From Alloacidobacterium dinghuense (GTDB lineage Bacteria > Acidobacteriota > Terriglobia > Terriglobales > Acidobacteriaceae), in the NCBI RefSeq assembly GCF_014274465.1, contig NZ_CP060394.1:5022001-5086000 (forward strand): DNA of 64,000 nt, read 5' to 3'. Below are positions 55,516 through 63,614 of this stretch, in pieces. The notes under the pieces are model-generated. The model saw nothing but the letters and a program-made list of their open reading frames with translations. It had not been told where the DNA came from and did no database searches. The stretch's first letter is position 1; each line of letters begins with the position of its first letter. The translations under genes were made by a program, and so were the position numbers.

Positions 55516-57069
55516 CTACCGCCCAGGTTCGGGCCCGAGTTCCCAAAGCTCGTCATACCGCGAGCCATGATCGAGCCAGAAAACCTGCGCAGGATGGTAG
55601 TTCTGCTCAAGATATTGCCGGAAAGGCGCCGAGTGATCCTGCCCCGGCGTCACATGCTTGTTCTCTGGATACAAAATGAAGTGCGGAGGCCGCCGCCTGA
55701 GCGCCTTAATCACCGCGTCCACCTGCTCCGGCCGTGTGAAGTCGTCATAGTTCACAAACTCGGATGGGGTGGGATTATCCAGCGCCAGGTACATGGCAAC
55801 CCCCATGTGGTTGAAGAAGACATCTGACGGCTGAGCCCGCTGCGCCAGCCACTGAAACTCATGAAATTCATCTGGATCGGCAAAAGCCGTCCGTCCAATC
55901 GGCAGATCGGCCGTCGCATGCCACCTCCTCTGGCGATGCAGCGGCGGCAGCACAAAAAAGAGGATCGCCAGCCCCCACACTACCCCGCGAACGTACCGAT
56001 ATACGGGACGAGTCTCGCTGATCAGCCAGACAAACGCAAGAATCGCAGGCGGAGCCACCGTGCTTAGCCGAAACAGCCGCGGGCCGCTGGCAACCGCCAG
56101 AAACAGAGCAAACCCCACAACATGCAAAAGCACGAGCTGCTTGCGCAACATCGCAGACAGCACCGCGCGCTTACGCCAAAGCCGATACGCCCCGAAAAAA
56201 TAACTGTAGGGAACCAGCGCATAAATAAACAGCGAGGGAAGAATGCGGACGCAATCGGCAATCGAATGAATCGGCGGAAGCTGGCGAAGATACGTGCGAG
56301 GCGAATTCACATCGCCCGAAGAAAGGTATCGCGGCGCAAACAGAACCAGATCGAAATAAACAGTCCGAAAACCCGCCTTATGAACGTAGTAGCCAAGAAC
56401 GCACGCAATCACCACCCCGAACGGAGCAGCCAAAAGCGCAAGCTTCTTCAGCACACTCGAACCACCATCGGCTCTCTTCTTCCACAACAGGTAGGCAGCG
56501 ACAGCGACAAACGCCAACACTCCCTGCGTCTGCGTGAACAACACCGCTATCCCGCAAAGAAGACCGGCAACCAAAACCCTCCAACGATCGACACCGCCAA
56601 CAAGCACGCCAGCCGCAGCCAGCGCAGCAAGTGTGCTGTACCAGTGGTGCGTCGGATCCAGCGCAAGGCCGTAATCGAACACCAGAAACAGCAGACCCGG
56701 CAGCAGCACCAGCCATCCGCGAAAGAGTTTGCTCGCGATCCAGGTAACCACAGAGAAGAGCGCGAATCCAAGCGCAATCGCCCACGCCTGCAAGAGCCAC
56801 GCATGCACACCGAAAACGCGAAACCCCGCCGCATACAGCAGATCCGTGCCCGGCGTCACCAACTCAAAAACATCGCGGTACAGAACCTGACCATGCACCA
56901 GCCGCAAGGCTCGAACGAAAAACAGAATCTGGTCGTGATCCGCAACAAAAGGAGCCGCAGGCAAAAGAAATGTCTGCAGATACAAGAACGCCAGCACGCC
57001 CGTAAGGGCCAGCATCAGAGCAGAACGCGAAAGTGATTTCCCCGCATTAAAAGGCGCGTCTTTCGTCAT
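55516..57069 (-). CDS. Polytopic membrane protein, GT-C glycosyltransferase-like
   Basis: About 517 residues with ten or more membrane helices in the first 400 and a soluble C-terminal part (LAQRAQPSDVFFNHMGVAMYLALDNPTPSEFVNYDDF). The layout, including an acidic first loop (FVADHDQILFFVRALRLVHGQVLYRDVFELVTPGTDLLYA), fits lipid-linked-sugar transferases of the GT39/ArnT type. Donor and acceptor are unknown. Start is uncertain: ATG 57069 is used, but in-frame GTGs at 57087 and 57099 are possible. Confidence 0.75.
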   Translation of the reverse strand: MTKDAPFNAGKSLSRSALMLALTGVLAFLYLQTFLLPAAPFVADHDQILFFVRALRLVHGQVLYRDVFELVTPGTDLLYAAGFRVFGVHAWLLQAWAIALGFALFSVVTWIASKLFRGWLVLLPGLLFLVFDYGLALDPTHHWYSTLAALAAAGVLVGGVDRWRVLVAGLLCGIAVLFTQTQGVLAFVAVAAYLLWKKRADGGSSVLKKLALLAAPFGVVIACVLGYYVHKAGFRTVYFDLVLFAPRYLSSGDVNSPRTYLRQLPPIHSIADCVRILPSLFIYALVPYSYFFGAYRLWRKRAVLSAMLRKQLVLLHVVGFALFLAVASGPRLFRLSTVAPPAILAFVWLISETRPVYRYVRGVVWGLAILFFVLPPLHRQRRWHATADLPIGRTAFADPDEFHEFQWLAQRAQPSDVFFNHMGVAMYLALDNPTPSEFVNYDDFTRPEQVDAVIKALRRRPPHFILYPENKHVTPGQDHSAPFRQYLEQNYHPAQVFWLDHGSRYDELWELGPEPGR

Positions 57070-57127
57070 GGGCTTGGTCGTCCCCACGCAGTATCCCACG
57101 CCCGCATCAGAATTCGACTCTGCCCAA

Positions 57128-57715
57128 CTAACGAATCAACTGCAACGCGGCACGGAACAACTCATCGAAGTTCTCGCCGGCAGCCTTGTTCTTTGCCACT
57201 GCCGACTCAATCGCCTTCTGCGCCGCCGGACGCTGATATCCGAGGTTCGTCAACGCCGACAACACATCCTCAGCCGCCGGACCAGCGGAAACAACCGCCG
57301 GCGCGGTCGCCATGTCTTCGAGCTTGTCCTTCAACTCGACAACCAGCCTCTCCGCCAGCTTCTTTCCCACACCCGGAATCCGCGTCAGCGTCGCATGATC
57401 CTGCGCGCGGATCGCCGTCACCGTCCGCTCAGGATTCAGCCCGCTCAAGATCGTCACCGCCAGCTTCGGCCCAACACCCGAAACAGTAATCAGCCGCTCA
57501 AATAACCGCTTCTCGTCGAGTTCCAGAAACCCGAAGAGTGCCAGCACATCTTCGCGCACCTGCGTATGAATAAAGAGCGATACCTCAGCCCCCTCCGCGG
57601 GCAACGCCGTAAACGTCGGTACGCTGATCGTGACGTCATACCCCACGCCTCCGGCCTCGACAATAGCCTGGCCCGGTTGTTTCGAAAAAAGCCGCCCCCG
57701 CAAATGCGCAATCAT
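57128..57715 (-). CDS. ruvA: Holliday junction branch-migration protein RuvA
   Basis: Tetrameric DNA-binding partner of RuvB. The 195 residues begin MIAHLRGRLFSKQPGQAIVEAGGVGYDVTIS and contain the two helix-hairpin-helix motifs LITVSGVGPKLAVTIL and LTRIPGVGKKLAERLVVELKDKL, then a flexible linker and the domain III end DVLSALTNLGYQRPAAQKAI. The open frame runs back to 57826, but the family start is MIAHLRG. ruvB and ruvC are not in the window. Confidence 0.96.
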   Translation of the reverse strand: MIAHLRGRLFSKQPGQAIVEAGGVGYDVTISVPTFTALPAEGAEVSLFIHTQVREDVLALFGFLELDEKRLFERLITVSGVGPKLAVTILSGLNPERTVTAIRAQDHATLTRIPGVGKKLAERLVVELKDKLEDMATAPAVVSAGPAAEDVLSALTNLGYQRPAAQKAIESAVAKNKAAGENFDELFRAALQLIR

Positions 57716-57780
57716 GCCGCGATTGTATCCAAAACCAGATTCCCATAATGGGACAAGAAATTTATTTGTTGCAACGACAA

Positions 57781-57950
57781 GTGGCGTGGAATTATGCCCA
57801 AAGTTGGTATCCTGAATATAGGACACCTTTCAGCCCCGGCCTTGCAAAAAGCAAGGCTTGTGAGGCAAAAAGCTGCCTCAAATGAGTTCCACATAAGGCA
57901 TTTGCTTTCAATAATTTGGCTTATTATTGCCATAAACTATTGAAAACAAA
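57781..57950 (+). other. Orphan intergenic element, copy 2
   Basis: Contains GGCGTGGAATTATGCC (57783-57798), nine bases, TATCCTGAATATAGG, then two perfect hairpins (57839-57880) and TATTGAAAACAAA (57938-57950). It matches the element at 2078-2256 in block order and spacing (155 versus 164 bp end to end). Read on plus it points into the 3' end of the convergent gene at 58011, so again no protein gene follows. It could be a small-RNA gene. Confidence 0.45.
57839..57880 (+). repeat. Two tandem perfect hairpins
   Basis: GCCTTGC-AAAAA-GCAAGGC (57839-57857) and, three bases later, TGAGGCA-AAAAGC-TGCCTCA (57861-57880). Two 7-bp perfect stems with A-rich loops in a gene-free stretch suggest a structured transcript. 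Neither is followed by a T run. Confidence 0.6.
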
Positions 57951-58010
57951 GTGGATAGCTAATTTACTAAATTATTGAAACTAAGGAATTTACGAAAAAA
58001 ATATGCGAAA

Positions 58011-58748
58011 TCAACCGCGCCGCCGGTACTTGATCTCAAACTCGTACCCGGCATTCGGGGGAAAGAGCGAAGCAATATGCCGCAGCCGCTCCGCCAGTGC
58101 CGGAGCAGTCAGTAAAGGATACTCACGCTCCCGCAGGTCGGCGTAATCGAAGTCGATGCTCAATGAAAGCAGGTAAATCGCAATTGCATCCGAGAACGAT
58201 GCATCGAAGAACGTGGTCTTCGCCTTCTCATCGGCCCGTCCGCGCTCGGTCGCTTTGCGGCGGCTCTCAAAAGCATCCTGGCTCGTCTCGCCGCGAACAT
58301 CCGCCTCGGCCTGCGACCACACCAGATCGCTGAAGCTTTGCGGCACACCAATCGACTCGACAAAGTGATGCCCCACGTTGATGAAAAACTCAAACGCCAG
58401 CGCAAATCGGTCTTGCATCAGCCGCGTCGAGATAAAGATGCACTCCGAATTCCCGAACTCCACATTGCGATGGCAGATCGCCCGATCGCTGAAGTCAATC
58501 GTGAACTCGGGAGCAACCAGCGTCTCATCGTTCTCGCTGATCGTCAGCGGAACAAAGTAATAAGCACGCCGGTGCAGCGCCGCCGCAATCGAATTCGGCA
58601 CCGCCTGCACAATGCGCTCCAGTTCCTGCGCCGTCAAATGCGTGTCGCCATACTGCGCATAGCAAACACTGTTCGGCGCCTGCAGCACCTTCACTTCCTG
58701 CGCCACTTTCTGCGCGGGCAACAACTCGATCTGGGCGGTACCTGCCAT
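58011..58748 (-). CDS. Conserved-looking protein of unknown function, 245 aa
   Basis: Not recognised. A soluble, mildly acidic 245-residue protein with no signal peptide or membrane helix. Visible features are a hydrophobic core FALAFEFFINVGHHFVESIGVPQSF, a charged middle (RRKATERGRADEKAKTTFF) and the C-terminal PNAGYEFEIKYRRRG. Coding potential is supported by full-length GC-rich codon use and an ATG start near a divergent gene (37 bp between starts). It may be an acidobacterial lineage protein. Confidence 0.75.
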   Translation of the reverse strand: MAGTAQIELLPAQKVAQEVKVLQAPNSVCYAQYGDTHLTAQELERIVQAVPNSIAAALHRRAYYFVPLTISENDETLVAPEFTIDFSDRAICHRNVEFGNSECIFISTRLMQDRFALAFEFFINVGHHFVESIGVPQSFSDLVWSQAEADVRGETSQDAFESRRKATERGRADEKAKTTFFDASFSDAIAIYLLSLSIDFDYADLREREYPLLTAPALAERLRHIASLFPPNAGYEFEIKYRRRG

Positions 58749-58785
58749 GAACCTGTATTCTAGCTGAGGAGCGTCTTGTTTCAGT

Positions 58786-59076
58786 ATGGTTGCTGCAACC
58801 CAGGCAAATCAGGGCAGGTTTTTCGGAATCCAGTTCGGCGACTTCGGCCTCTTTCCCATGATACTGCTGTCGTTCTCATTGGGATTCCTCGCCTTCTTCG
58901 CCACCTGCTTCGTCGCCATCTTCAGCATCCTCATCTACAACAGCGCAGGCCACCACAACATCAACTTCGCCGACAGCTACCGCTATATCGCACTGCCCGT
59001 CGGACTCACAGTCCTCGCCGTCAGCCTCATTGTCCTCTTGGGCTTCTGGCTGCGCCGCAAGCTGAGCGGCAACTAA
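58786..59076 (+). CDS. Small two-helix membrane protein
   Basis: 96 residues with two hydrophobic helices (LLSFSLGFLAFFATCFVAIFSILIY, and YIALPVGLTVLAVSLIVLLGFW) joined by a short polar loop (NSAGHHNINFADSYR), ending in basic residues RRKLSGN. No family recognised. It lies 7 bp before the Kdo-hydroxylase-like gene, so the two are probably cotranscribed. A membrane role near LPS synthesis is possible but not shown. Confidence 0.75.
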   Translation: MVAATQANQGRFFGIQFGDFGLFPMILLSFSLGFLAFFATCFVAIFSILIYNSAGHHNINFADSYRYIALPVGLTVLAVSLIVLLGFWLRRKLSGN

Positions 59077-59083
59077 GAACGCT

Positions 59084-59998
59084 ATGGCAGTCATCCCCAT
59101 TTCGCTCGAACAACTCAAATCGCCGTCGTCCGCACAACAGCGTGAATGGTGCGCAAAGCTCGAAGCCGGAGACATCCTCTACTTCCTGCAGACACCCATC
59201 GCCATCGCCGAAAGCGATCTGCAATTCCTTTTAGGCCAACAGCAGACCGACAGCTCGCTGCACAAGAACATCGCCTACAAGCCCAACATCGACAAGCTCA
59301 GCGGCGTCGACACCAGGACCGCCGACGCAGCCGCCGTAGCGCGCCTGCAAGGAGTCATGCGGCAGTATTCAAAGTCTGTCACCGAATTCCTGGCCACCTT
59401 TCTCGCGCCCTACAAAGCCAACTGGCAACTCGATTACGCCAGCTTCCGCCCACAAGAAGAAGAGGGCCGCGACCTGCCGCAGCGCCGCCGCAACGACCTG
59501 CTGCACACCGACGCTTTCCCCACGCGCCCCACGTATGGCGCGCGCATTCTCCGCTTCTTCAATAACATCCACCCCACGCGCACTCGCGACTGGATCGTCA
59601 GCGACCCCTTCGCCACCATCGTCAAGCAGTTCGCGCCCGCCGAGATCGCCCCGCGCGTCGACACCGCCTTCAGCCGTGCCACCAAATCCTTCGGCCGCGG
59701 CGTCGGGCTCGGAGCCGCGATTCCCGCCATCAAACGCAGCCCATACGACGACTTCATGATGCGCTTCCACAACTTCCTCAAAGAGAATCCCGGTTTCCAA
59801 TCCAGCTGCCCGAAGCACAGCTTCAACTTCCCTCCGGGCACCAGCTGGATGGTCTATACCGACACCGTCCCCCACGCCGTCCTCGCCGGGCAGTACGCCC
59901 TCGAGCAGACCTTCCTCGTCCGCCCCGAAGCGTTGGTCACGCCGGAAACCTCACCGCTCAAAGTTTTGGAAGGAATTGCGGGCGCAGCGCTGATCTAA
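59084..59998 (+). CDS. 3-deoxy-D-manno-octulosonate (Kdo) hydroxylase-like protein
   Basis: Resembles KdoO, an Fe(II)/2-oxoglutarate dioxygenase that hydroxylates Kdo of lipid A to give Ko. The 304 residues contain RRNDLLHTDAFPTRPTYGARILRFFNNIHP with H141-x-D143 as metal ligands, and TVPHAVLAGQYALEQTFLV with the distal H264 and R280 in the 2-oxoglutarate position. If correct, the cell makes LPS containing Ko. It follows the small membrane protein gene by 7 bp. Assignment rests on recalled family motifs. Confidence 0.85.
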   Translation: MAVIPISLEQLKSPSSAQQREWCAKLEAGDILYFLQTPIAIAESDLQFLLGQQQTDSSLHKNIAYKPNIDKLSGVDTRTADAAAVARLQGVMRQYSKSVTEFLATFLAPYKANWQLDYASFRPQEEEGRDLPQRRRNDLLHTDAFPTRPTYGARILRFFNNIHPTRTRDWIVSDPFATIVKQFAPAEIAPRVDTAFSRATKSFGRGVGLGAAIPAIKRSPYDDFMMRFHNFLKENPGFQSSCPKHSFNFPPGTSWMVYTDTVPHAVLAGQYALEQTFLVRPEALVTPETSPLKVLEGIAGAALI

Positions 59999-60016
59999 AG
60001 CGCCCCCCCAATAAAC

Positions 60017-60072
60017 GCTGTCATCCTGACCCTGACTCTGAGTGCAACGAAGAGGAAGGGGAAGGATCTGCT
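60017..60072. repeat. Modular palindromic repeat, three-module copy
   Basis: GCTGTCATCCTGACCCTGA then CTCTGAGTGCAACGAAGAG, GAAGGG, GAAGGATCTG. Three nested blocks pair: ATCCT with AGGAT, CCCT with AGGG, CTCT with AGAG, each separated by GA/GA. Largest member of the three-copy family in this window; lies 19 bp after the hydroxylase gene. Confidence 0.78.
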
Positions 60073-60094
60073 TTTCCTCTCAGTTATCGCGGCT

Positions 60095-61093
60095 CTAGTG
60101 AAATCCCGGCCGATTCTCCCGGATCTTCTCCGAAAACTCCGGATTCTTATCCGCAGCCTTCGCCGCGGGGTTGATATAAGCCCGTTTCATAAGCTCATCA
60201 AACGGCAGCCCATCACCGGCAAGGTTGCCTTCGCGATACTGCTCCGCCGCGCCTTTGCCATTCAAAAGAATCGTCCAATTACGCGGCTGGCTGCGCATCG
60301 TCTTGAGCGCGAAAATCTCTGTCGTACAGTTGCTGGTCGCAGCGTTGTACCACTGCGGATGATCATGCAGATTGTTCGTAAATCCGATGTAATCCAGAAA
60401 CAGCGACCGCGCAAACGGAACCGTAGCGGTCGTATGAAAAAGGTAAAGATCTTCGCCCACGCGATAGTTTGTGCGCAGTCGCACCACATCGCGCTCATCG
60501 CTCACAACCGAAATCAGGGTGAACTGCCGAAAGAATCCGCGAATCGCTGAATAGCTTTGCCCCACATGCTTGCGTGCCTCAATGGAAAACGATACGTACT
60601 GCCCATTGCCAACATCAAAGCTGATGATCGTGTGCGCAATCCACGGCGAGCCCCAGTAATCCACAAACACATCCATGCCGCGAATCTGCTTGAGGTCCAC
60701 CTCGCGCGTCGGCCATGTACACGTGTAATCAAACTCGGCGCGATAGTCGCAGCTGCGCGTGTTGTAGATGGTGATGTGATCACCATTCACCTGCCCATAA
60801 GCAAGCCGCGAAACATCCGCTTGCCAGTCACCCTCGTTCGAAGGCCGCAGCGAAAGCCACCACCCAAGCACGATCACAAAGCAACCCAGGCAGCCCAGTA
60901 TGCGATAGCGGAAGCACTTGATGACCCGCAGGACCGCGGCCACCGTAGCCAGATAAACAATCACGCAGGGAATGCGCAGCCACGCGATGCGCACATCAAA
61001 GGAAAGCGCGGCCACCGCCCAGATCGTCATCAACAGCAGAACGAACCAGACAAAGCCACGCCAGATTTTGCGAAGAAGACCGATCTTAGCCAT
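60095..61093 (-). CDS. DUF4105-domain membrane protein
   Basis: 332 residues: three or four N-terminal membrane helices (residues about 13-85, VLLLMTIWAVAALSF to FVIVLGWWLSLRPS), then a DUF4105 domain with WTHIISFDVGNGQYVSFSIEARK-like strands and the invariant ATSNCTTEIF. The conserved Asn-Cys-Thr-Thr is typical of the family, which has no proven function. C-terminal half is periplasmic or cytoplasmic depending on helix count. Near the efflux-pump gene (55 bp away) on the same strand. Confidence 0.85.
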   Translation of the reverse strand: MAKIGLLRKIWRGFVWFVLLLMTIWAVAALSFDVRIAWLRIPCVIVYLATVAAVLRVIKCFRYRILGCLGCFVIVLGWWLSLRPSNEGDWQADVSRLAYGQVNGDHITIYNTRSCDYRAEFDYTCTWPTREVDLKQIRGMDVFVDYWGSPWIAHTIISFDVGNGQYVSFSIEARKHVGQSYSAIRGFFRQFTLISVVSDERDVVRLRTNYRVGEDLYLFHTTATVPFARSLFLDYIGFTNNLHDHPQWYNAATSNCTTEIFALKTMRSQPRNWTILLNGKGAAEQYREGNLAGDGLPFDELMKRAYINPAAKAADKNPEFSEKIRENRPGFH

Positions 61094-61148
61094 GCGCCAT
61101 CAAAGTGATCTTCGATAGTACATGGCGTGAAGGCGACTGCAAACGAAA

Positions 61149-62774
61149 TCAGTGGCCGCCGCCAGAGCCCCCGCCCGGCTTGAAGTTCTTCGTGAAGAAG
61201 ACGACAGGAATCCCCGCCAGCGCAACCAACCCAAGCAGATGAAAGCAATCCGTGAACCCGAGCAGGCTCGCCTGCCCCAGTAACTGGTTGTACATCTGCC
61301 CACTCGCATGCGTAACCGCGTCCGCATGAGAGAAGCCAAGCCGCTCAAAGCTCTTCGTCAAAGAATCGCGTGTTGCATCGACCAGGGGCAAACCATGGGC
61401 CAGCGTGTCGCTTAGCCGAGCCTGGTGCAGATCCATGCGCCTCTCATGGAAGGTGGTGACAAACGCCACGCCGAAGCTACCGCCCCAGTTGCGCGCCAGA
61501 TTCGTAAGGCTCGACGCCTTGTTGTTCTTCTGCGGAGGCAGATACGAATACGCCATCACGCTCACAGGAACAAACAGGAACGCATAGCCGAATCCCTGCA
61601 GTACACGCGCCATCGCATAATGAAAATAATCCGTCTGGGGTGTGAAGCTCGCGTAATACCACATCGAAGCGGCAACCACCGCATAGCTGAACATAATCAG
61701 GTGCCGCGGATTTACCTTTCCCGACTGCACCAGCCGTGCCGTAAAAGGCGCGAGAACTGTAATGACCAGCGCGCCCGGTCCGAGCACGAGTCCCGCATCC
61801 GTCGCCGTGTATCCGTAGAGCGTCTGCAGAATCTCCGGGATCATCGTTGTGCTGCCGAAGAGCACAAATCCGAAGAGGAAATAGAAAATCGTGGACGCGG
61901 CAAAATTGCGTTCCCTGAGCAGCTTCAGTTCCACAACCGGATCGCTGTGCCGCCATTCCCAGACGACCGCGATCACCAGCGTGACAATCGCAGCAACCAG
62001 CAGCGTGATAATTGTCGAGCTGCCAAACCAGTCATCAATCTGCCCGCGGTCGAGCACCACTTCAAGGCAGCCAAAACCTATCGCAATCAGTCCAATCCCC
62101 AGCCCGTCAATCTTCAGCTTGCCGCTCGCGCGCAACCTGGAAATCTCTTCCTTGAACTGCGGCGGATCATGCACCAGCCGGCTGCTCAGGATCAATGACA
62201 CAATCCCGATCGGCACATTGATAAAGAAAACCCAGCGCCACGAAAAGCTGTCCGTAATCCACCCACCCAGCGGCGGCCCGATTGCCGGCGCGGTCACAAT
62301 CGCCATGCTGTACAGTGCAAACGCAGCTGCCCTCTTGTTCGCCGGGAATGTGTCTACCAGAATCGCCTGCTCCACCGGAGCGAGCCCGCCGCCGCCAATC
62401 CCCTGCATAACGCGGAACAGCAGTAGGAACCCGAGCGTCGGCGCAATGCCGCACAAAAACGATGTAACTGTAAACAGCCCGACGCACATCATGTAGTAGC
62501 GCTTGCGCCCAAAGACGCGGGAAAGCCACGCGCTCAGCGGCAGGACCACAGCATTGGCAACCAGATACGAGGTCAGCACCCACGTAGCCTCATCGAAGCT
62601 CGACCCCAGACCGCCTGCAATGTGCGGCAGAGAAACGTTGGCAATCGACGTATCGAGCAGCTCCATGAACGTAGCCAGCGTGACCGTAATCGCGACCGCC
62701 CACGGGTTGATTGCGCGTGAAGCCGGCGCGACATCGGCAGGTACCCGAGGACGGGCTAAAGTCGCTGTGCTCAT
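61149..62774 (-). CDS. DHA2-family (EmrB/QacA) MFS drug-efflux pump
   Basis: A 541-residue proton-driven exporter with about 14 membrane helices. Signatures are LDTSIANVSLPHIAGGLGSSFDEATWVLTSYLVANAVVLPLSAWLSRVFGRKR (loop 1-2 and motif A) and GPPLGGWITDSFSWRWVFFINVPIGI (motif C region). The C-terminus ends GGGSGGGH, an unusual glycine tail. GAGGATAGC lies upstream of the ATG. Divergent from a TetR repressor with a shared operator, so drug-induced expression is likely. No membrane-fusion partner (EmrA) is adjacent. Confidence 0.94.
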   Translation of the reverse strand: MSTATLARPRVPADVAPASRAINPWAVAITVTLATFMELLDTSIANVSLPHIAGGLGSSFDEATWVLTSYLVANAVVLPLSAWLSRVFGRKRYYMMCVGLFTVTSFLCGIAPTLGFLLLFRVMQGIGGGGLAPVEQAILVDTFPANKRAAAFALYSMAIVTAPAIGPPLGGWITDSFSWRWVFFINVPIGIVSLILSSRLVHDPPQFKEEISRLRASGKLKIDGLGIGLIAIGFGCLEVVLDRGQIDDWFGSSTIITLLVAAIVTLVIAVVWEWRHSDPVVELKLLRERNFAASTIFYFLFGFVLFGSTTMIPEILQTLYGYTATDAGLVLGPGALVITVLAPFTARLVQSGKVNPRHLIMFSYAVVAASMWYYASFTPQTDYFHYAMARVLQGFGYAFLFVPVSVMAYSYLPPQKNNKASSLTNLARNWGGSFGVAFVTTFHERRMDLHQARLSDTLAHGLPLVDATRDSLTKSFERLGFSHADAVTHASGQMYNQLLGQASLLGFTDCFHLLGLVALAGIPVVFFTKNFKPGGGSGGGH

Positions 62775-62809
62775 GGAAATTTGCTATCCTCAAAAGAGAT
62801 TCTATTTGA

Positions 62810-62821
62810 GACCGGTCGGTC
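62810..62821. promoter_or_regulatory. Candidate TetR operator
   Basis: GACCGGTCGGTC, a perfect 5-2-5 inverted repeat. It overlaps the spacer of the leftward promoter (TTTTGC, 17 bp, TAGAAT on the minus strand) and lies just upstream of the TATAAT of the rightward tetR gene. One repressor dimer could control both genes. Confidence 0.75.
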
Positions 62822-62832
62822 GCAAAATTCTG

Positions 62833-62838
62833 CTATAA
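62833..62838 (+). promoter_or_regulatory. -10 box of the tetR gene (leaderless)
   Basis: TATAAT at 62833-62838, preceded by TGC, ends only 7 bases before the GTG start at 62846. Transcription would begin at or next to the start codon, giving a leaderless mRNA. Confidence 0.6.
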
Positions 62839-62845
62839 TGCTTCC

Positions 62846-63445
62846 GTGGGCACTTTTCTCAGCAAGGGCGAGAAGACGCGCGACAAGATTATCCGCAAGG
62901 CAGCCGCCGTCTTTAATCAGCGCGGATACTCGGGCACCAGTCTGTCGGAACTCATGGAAGAGACAGGACTTGAGAAGGGTGGCATCTATCGCCATTTCGA
63001 TAGCAAGGAAGATCTCGCCGTCGCCGCATTCGATTACGCCTGGTCTGAAATCAAGCAACGGCGTCTGGCCATGCTTGACCAGATCCCGAGCCCGCTCGGC
63101 AAGCTGCATGGAATGATCAACGGCTTCGCTGCCAAGCCTTCGGCAGTGCCCGGCGGATGCGCGCTGATGAACACTGCGATTGATTCCGACGACGGCAACC
63201 CTGTCCTACGCGCGCATGCCCGAGAAGCTCTGCGCGAATGGCTGAGTTACATCGAGGACCTGGTCTCCCAGGCACTGCGAAAAGGGGAAATTGACGCAGG
63301 AGCCTCGCCATCCAGCATCGCCTCGATCATCATTGCAACGCTTGAAGGCAGCCTGATGATGTCTCGCCTAACAAATGATCGCACCGCGATGTCACACGCG
63401 CGCGAACATCTCCACAAGATGGTCGATGGCATCACGACAAAATAA
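62846..63445 (+). CDS. TetR-family transcriptional regulator
   Basis: 199 residues. The N-terminal HTH (TRDKIIRKAAAVFNQRGYSGTSLSELMEETGLEKGGIYRHFDSKEDLAVAAFDYAW) is canonical TetR. The C-terminal ligand domain (about 60-199) includes GGCALMNTAIDSDDGNPVLR and resembles the LmrA/YxaF-type C-terminal domain. GTG start with no Shine-Dalgarno, consistent with the leaderless promoter. Presumed repressor of itself and of the divergent efflux pump through the operator at 62810-62821. Confidence 0.93.
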   Translation: MGTFLSKGEKTRDKIIRKAAAVFNQRGYSGTSLSELMEETGLEKGGIYRHFDSKEDLAVAAFDYAWSEIKQRRLAMLDQIPSPLGKLHGMINGFAAKPSAVPGGCALMNTAIDSDDGNPVLRAHAREALREWLSYIEDLVSQALRKGEIDAGASPSSIASIIIATLEGSLMMSRLTNDRTAMSHAREHLHKMVDGITTK

Positions 63446-63481
63446 GCACGCGCTATCAGCACTAAATTCAATCGAAGATAA

Positions 63482-63513
63482 GCTGTCATCCTGAGCGTAG
63501 CGAAGGATCTGCT
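63482..63513. repeat. Modular palindromic repeat, one-module copy
   Basis: GCTGTCATCCTGAGCGTAGC then GAAGGATCTGCTT. Only the outer ATCCT/AGGAT block is present, with a GAGCGTAGCGA loop. Same ends (GCTGTCATCCTGA and GAAGGATCTGCTT) as the copies at 1841 and 60017. Confidence 0.72.
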
Positions 63514-63614
63514 TTGCCCGTAGTGCACGATGAGACGGCTCACAAACAATCGTCAGCCAAATGCCAATTTTTTGCGGCAAAGCAAAAACCTGCTCATCTA
63601 TACCCATTAACTAA

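Noticed and set aside
56122-57036. Plus-strand open frame of 304 codons
   Set aside because: Antisense to the membrane glycosyltransferase-like gene; extremely Arg/Gln/Lys-rich, low-complexity shadow.
57783-57798. Sigma-54 promoter
   Set aside because: GG and GC are 11 bases apart rather than the required 10, in both copies, and no gene lies downstream; kept only as an orphan motif.
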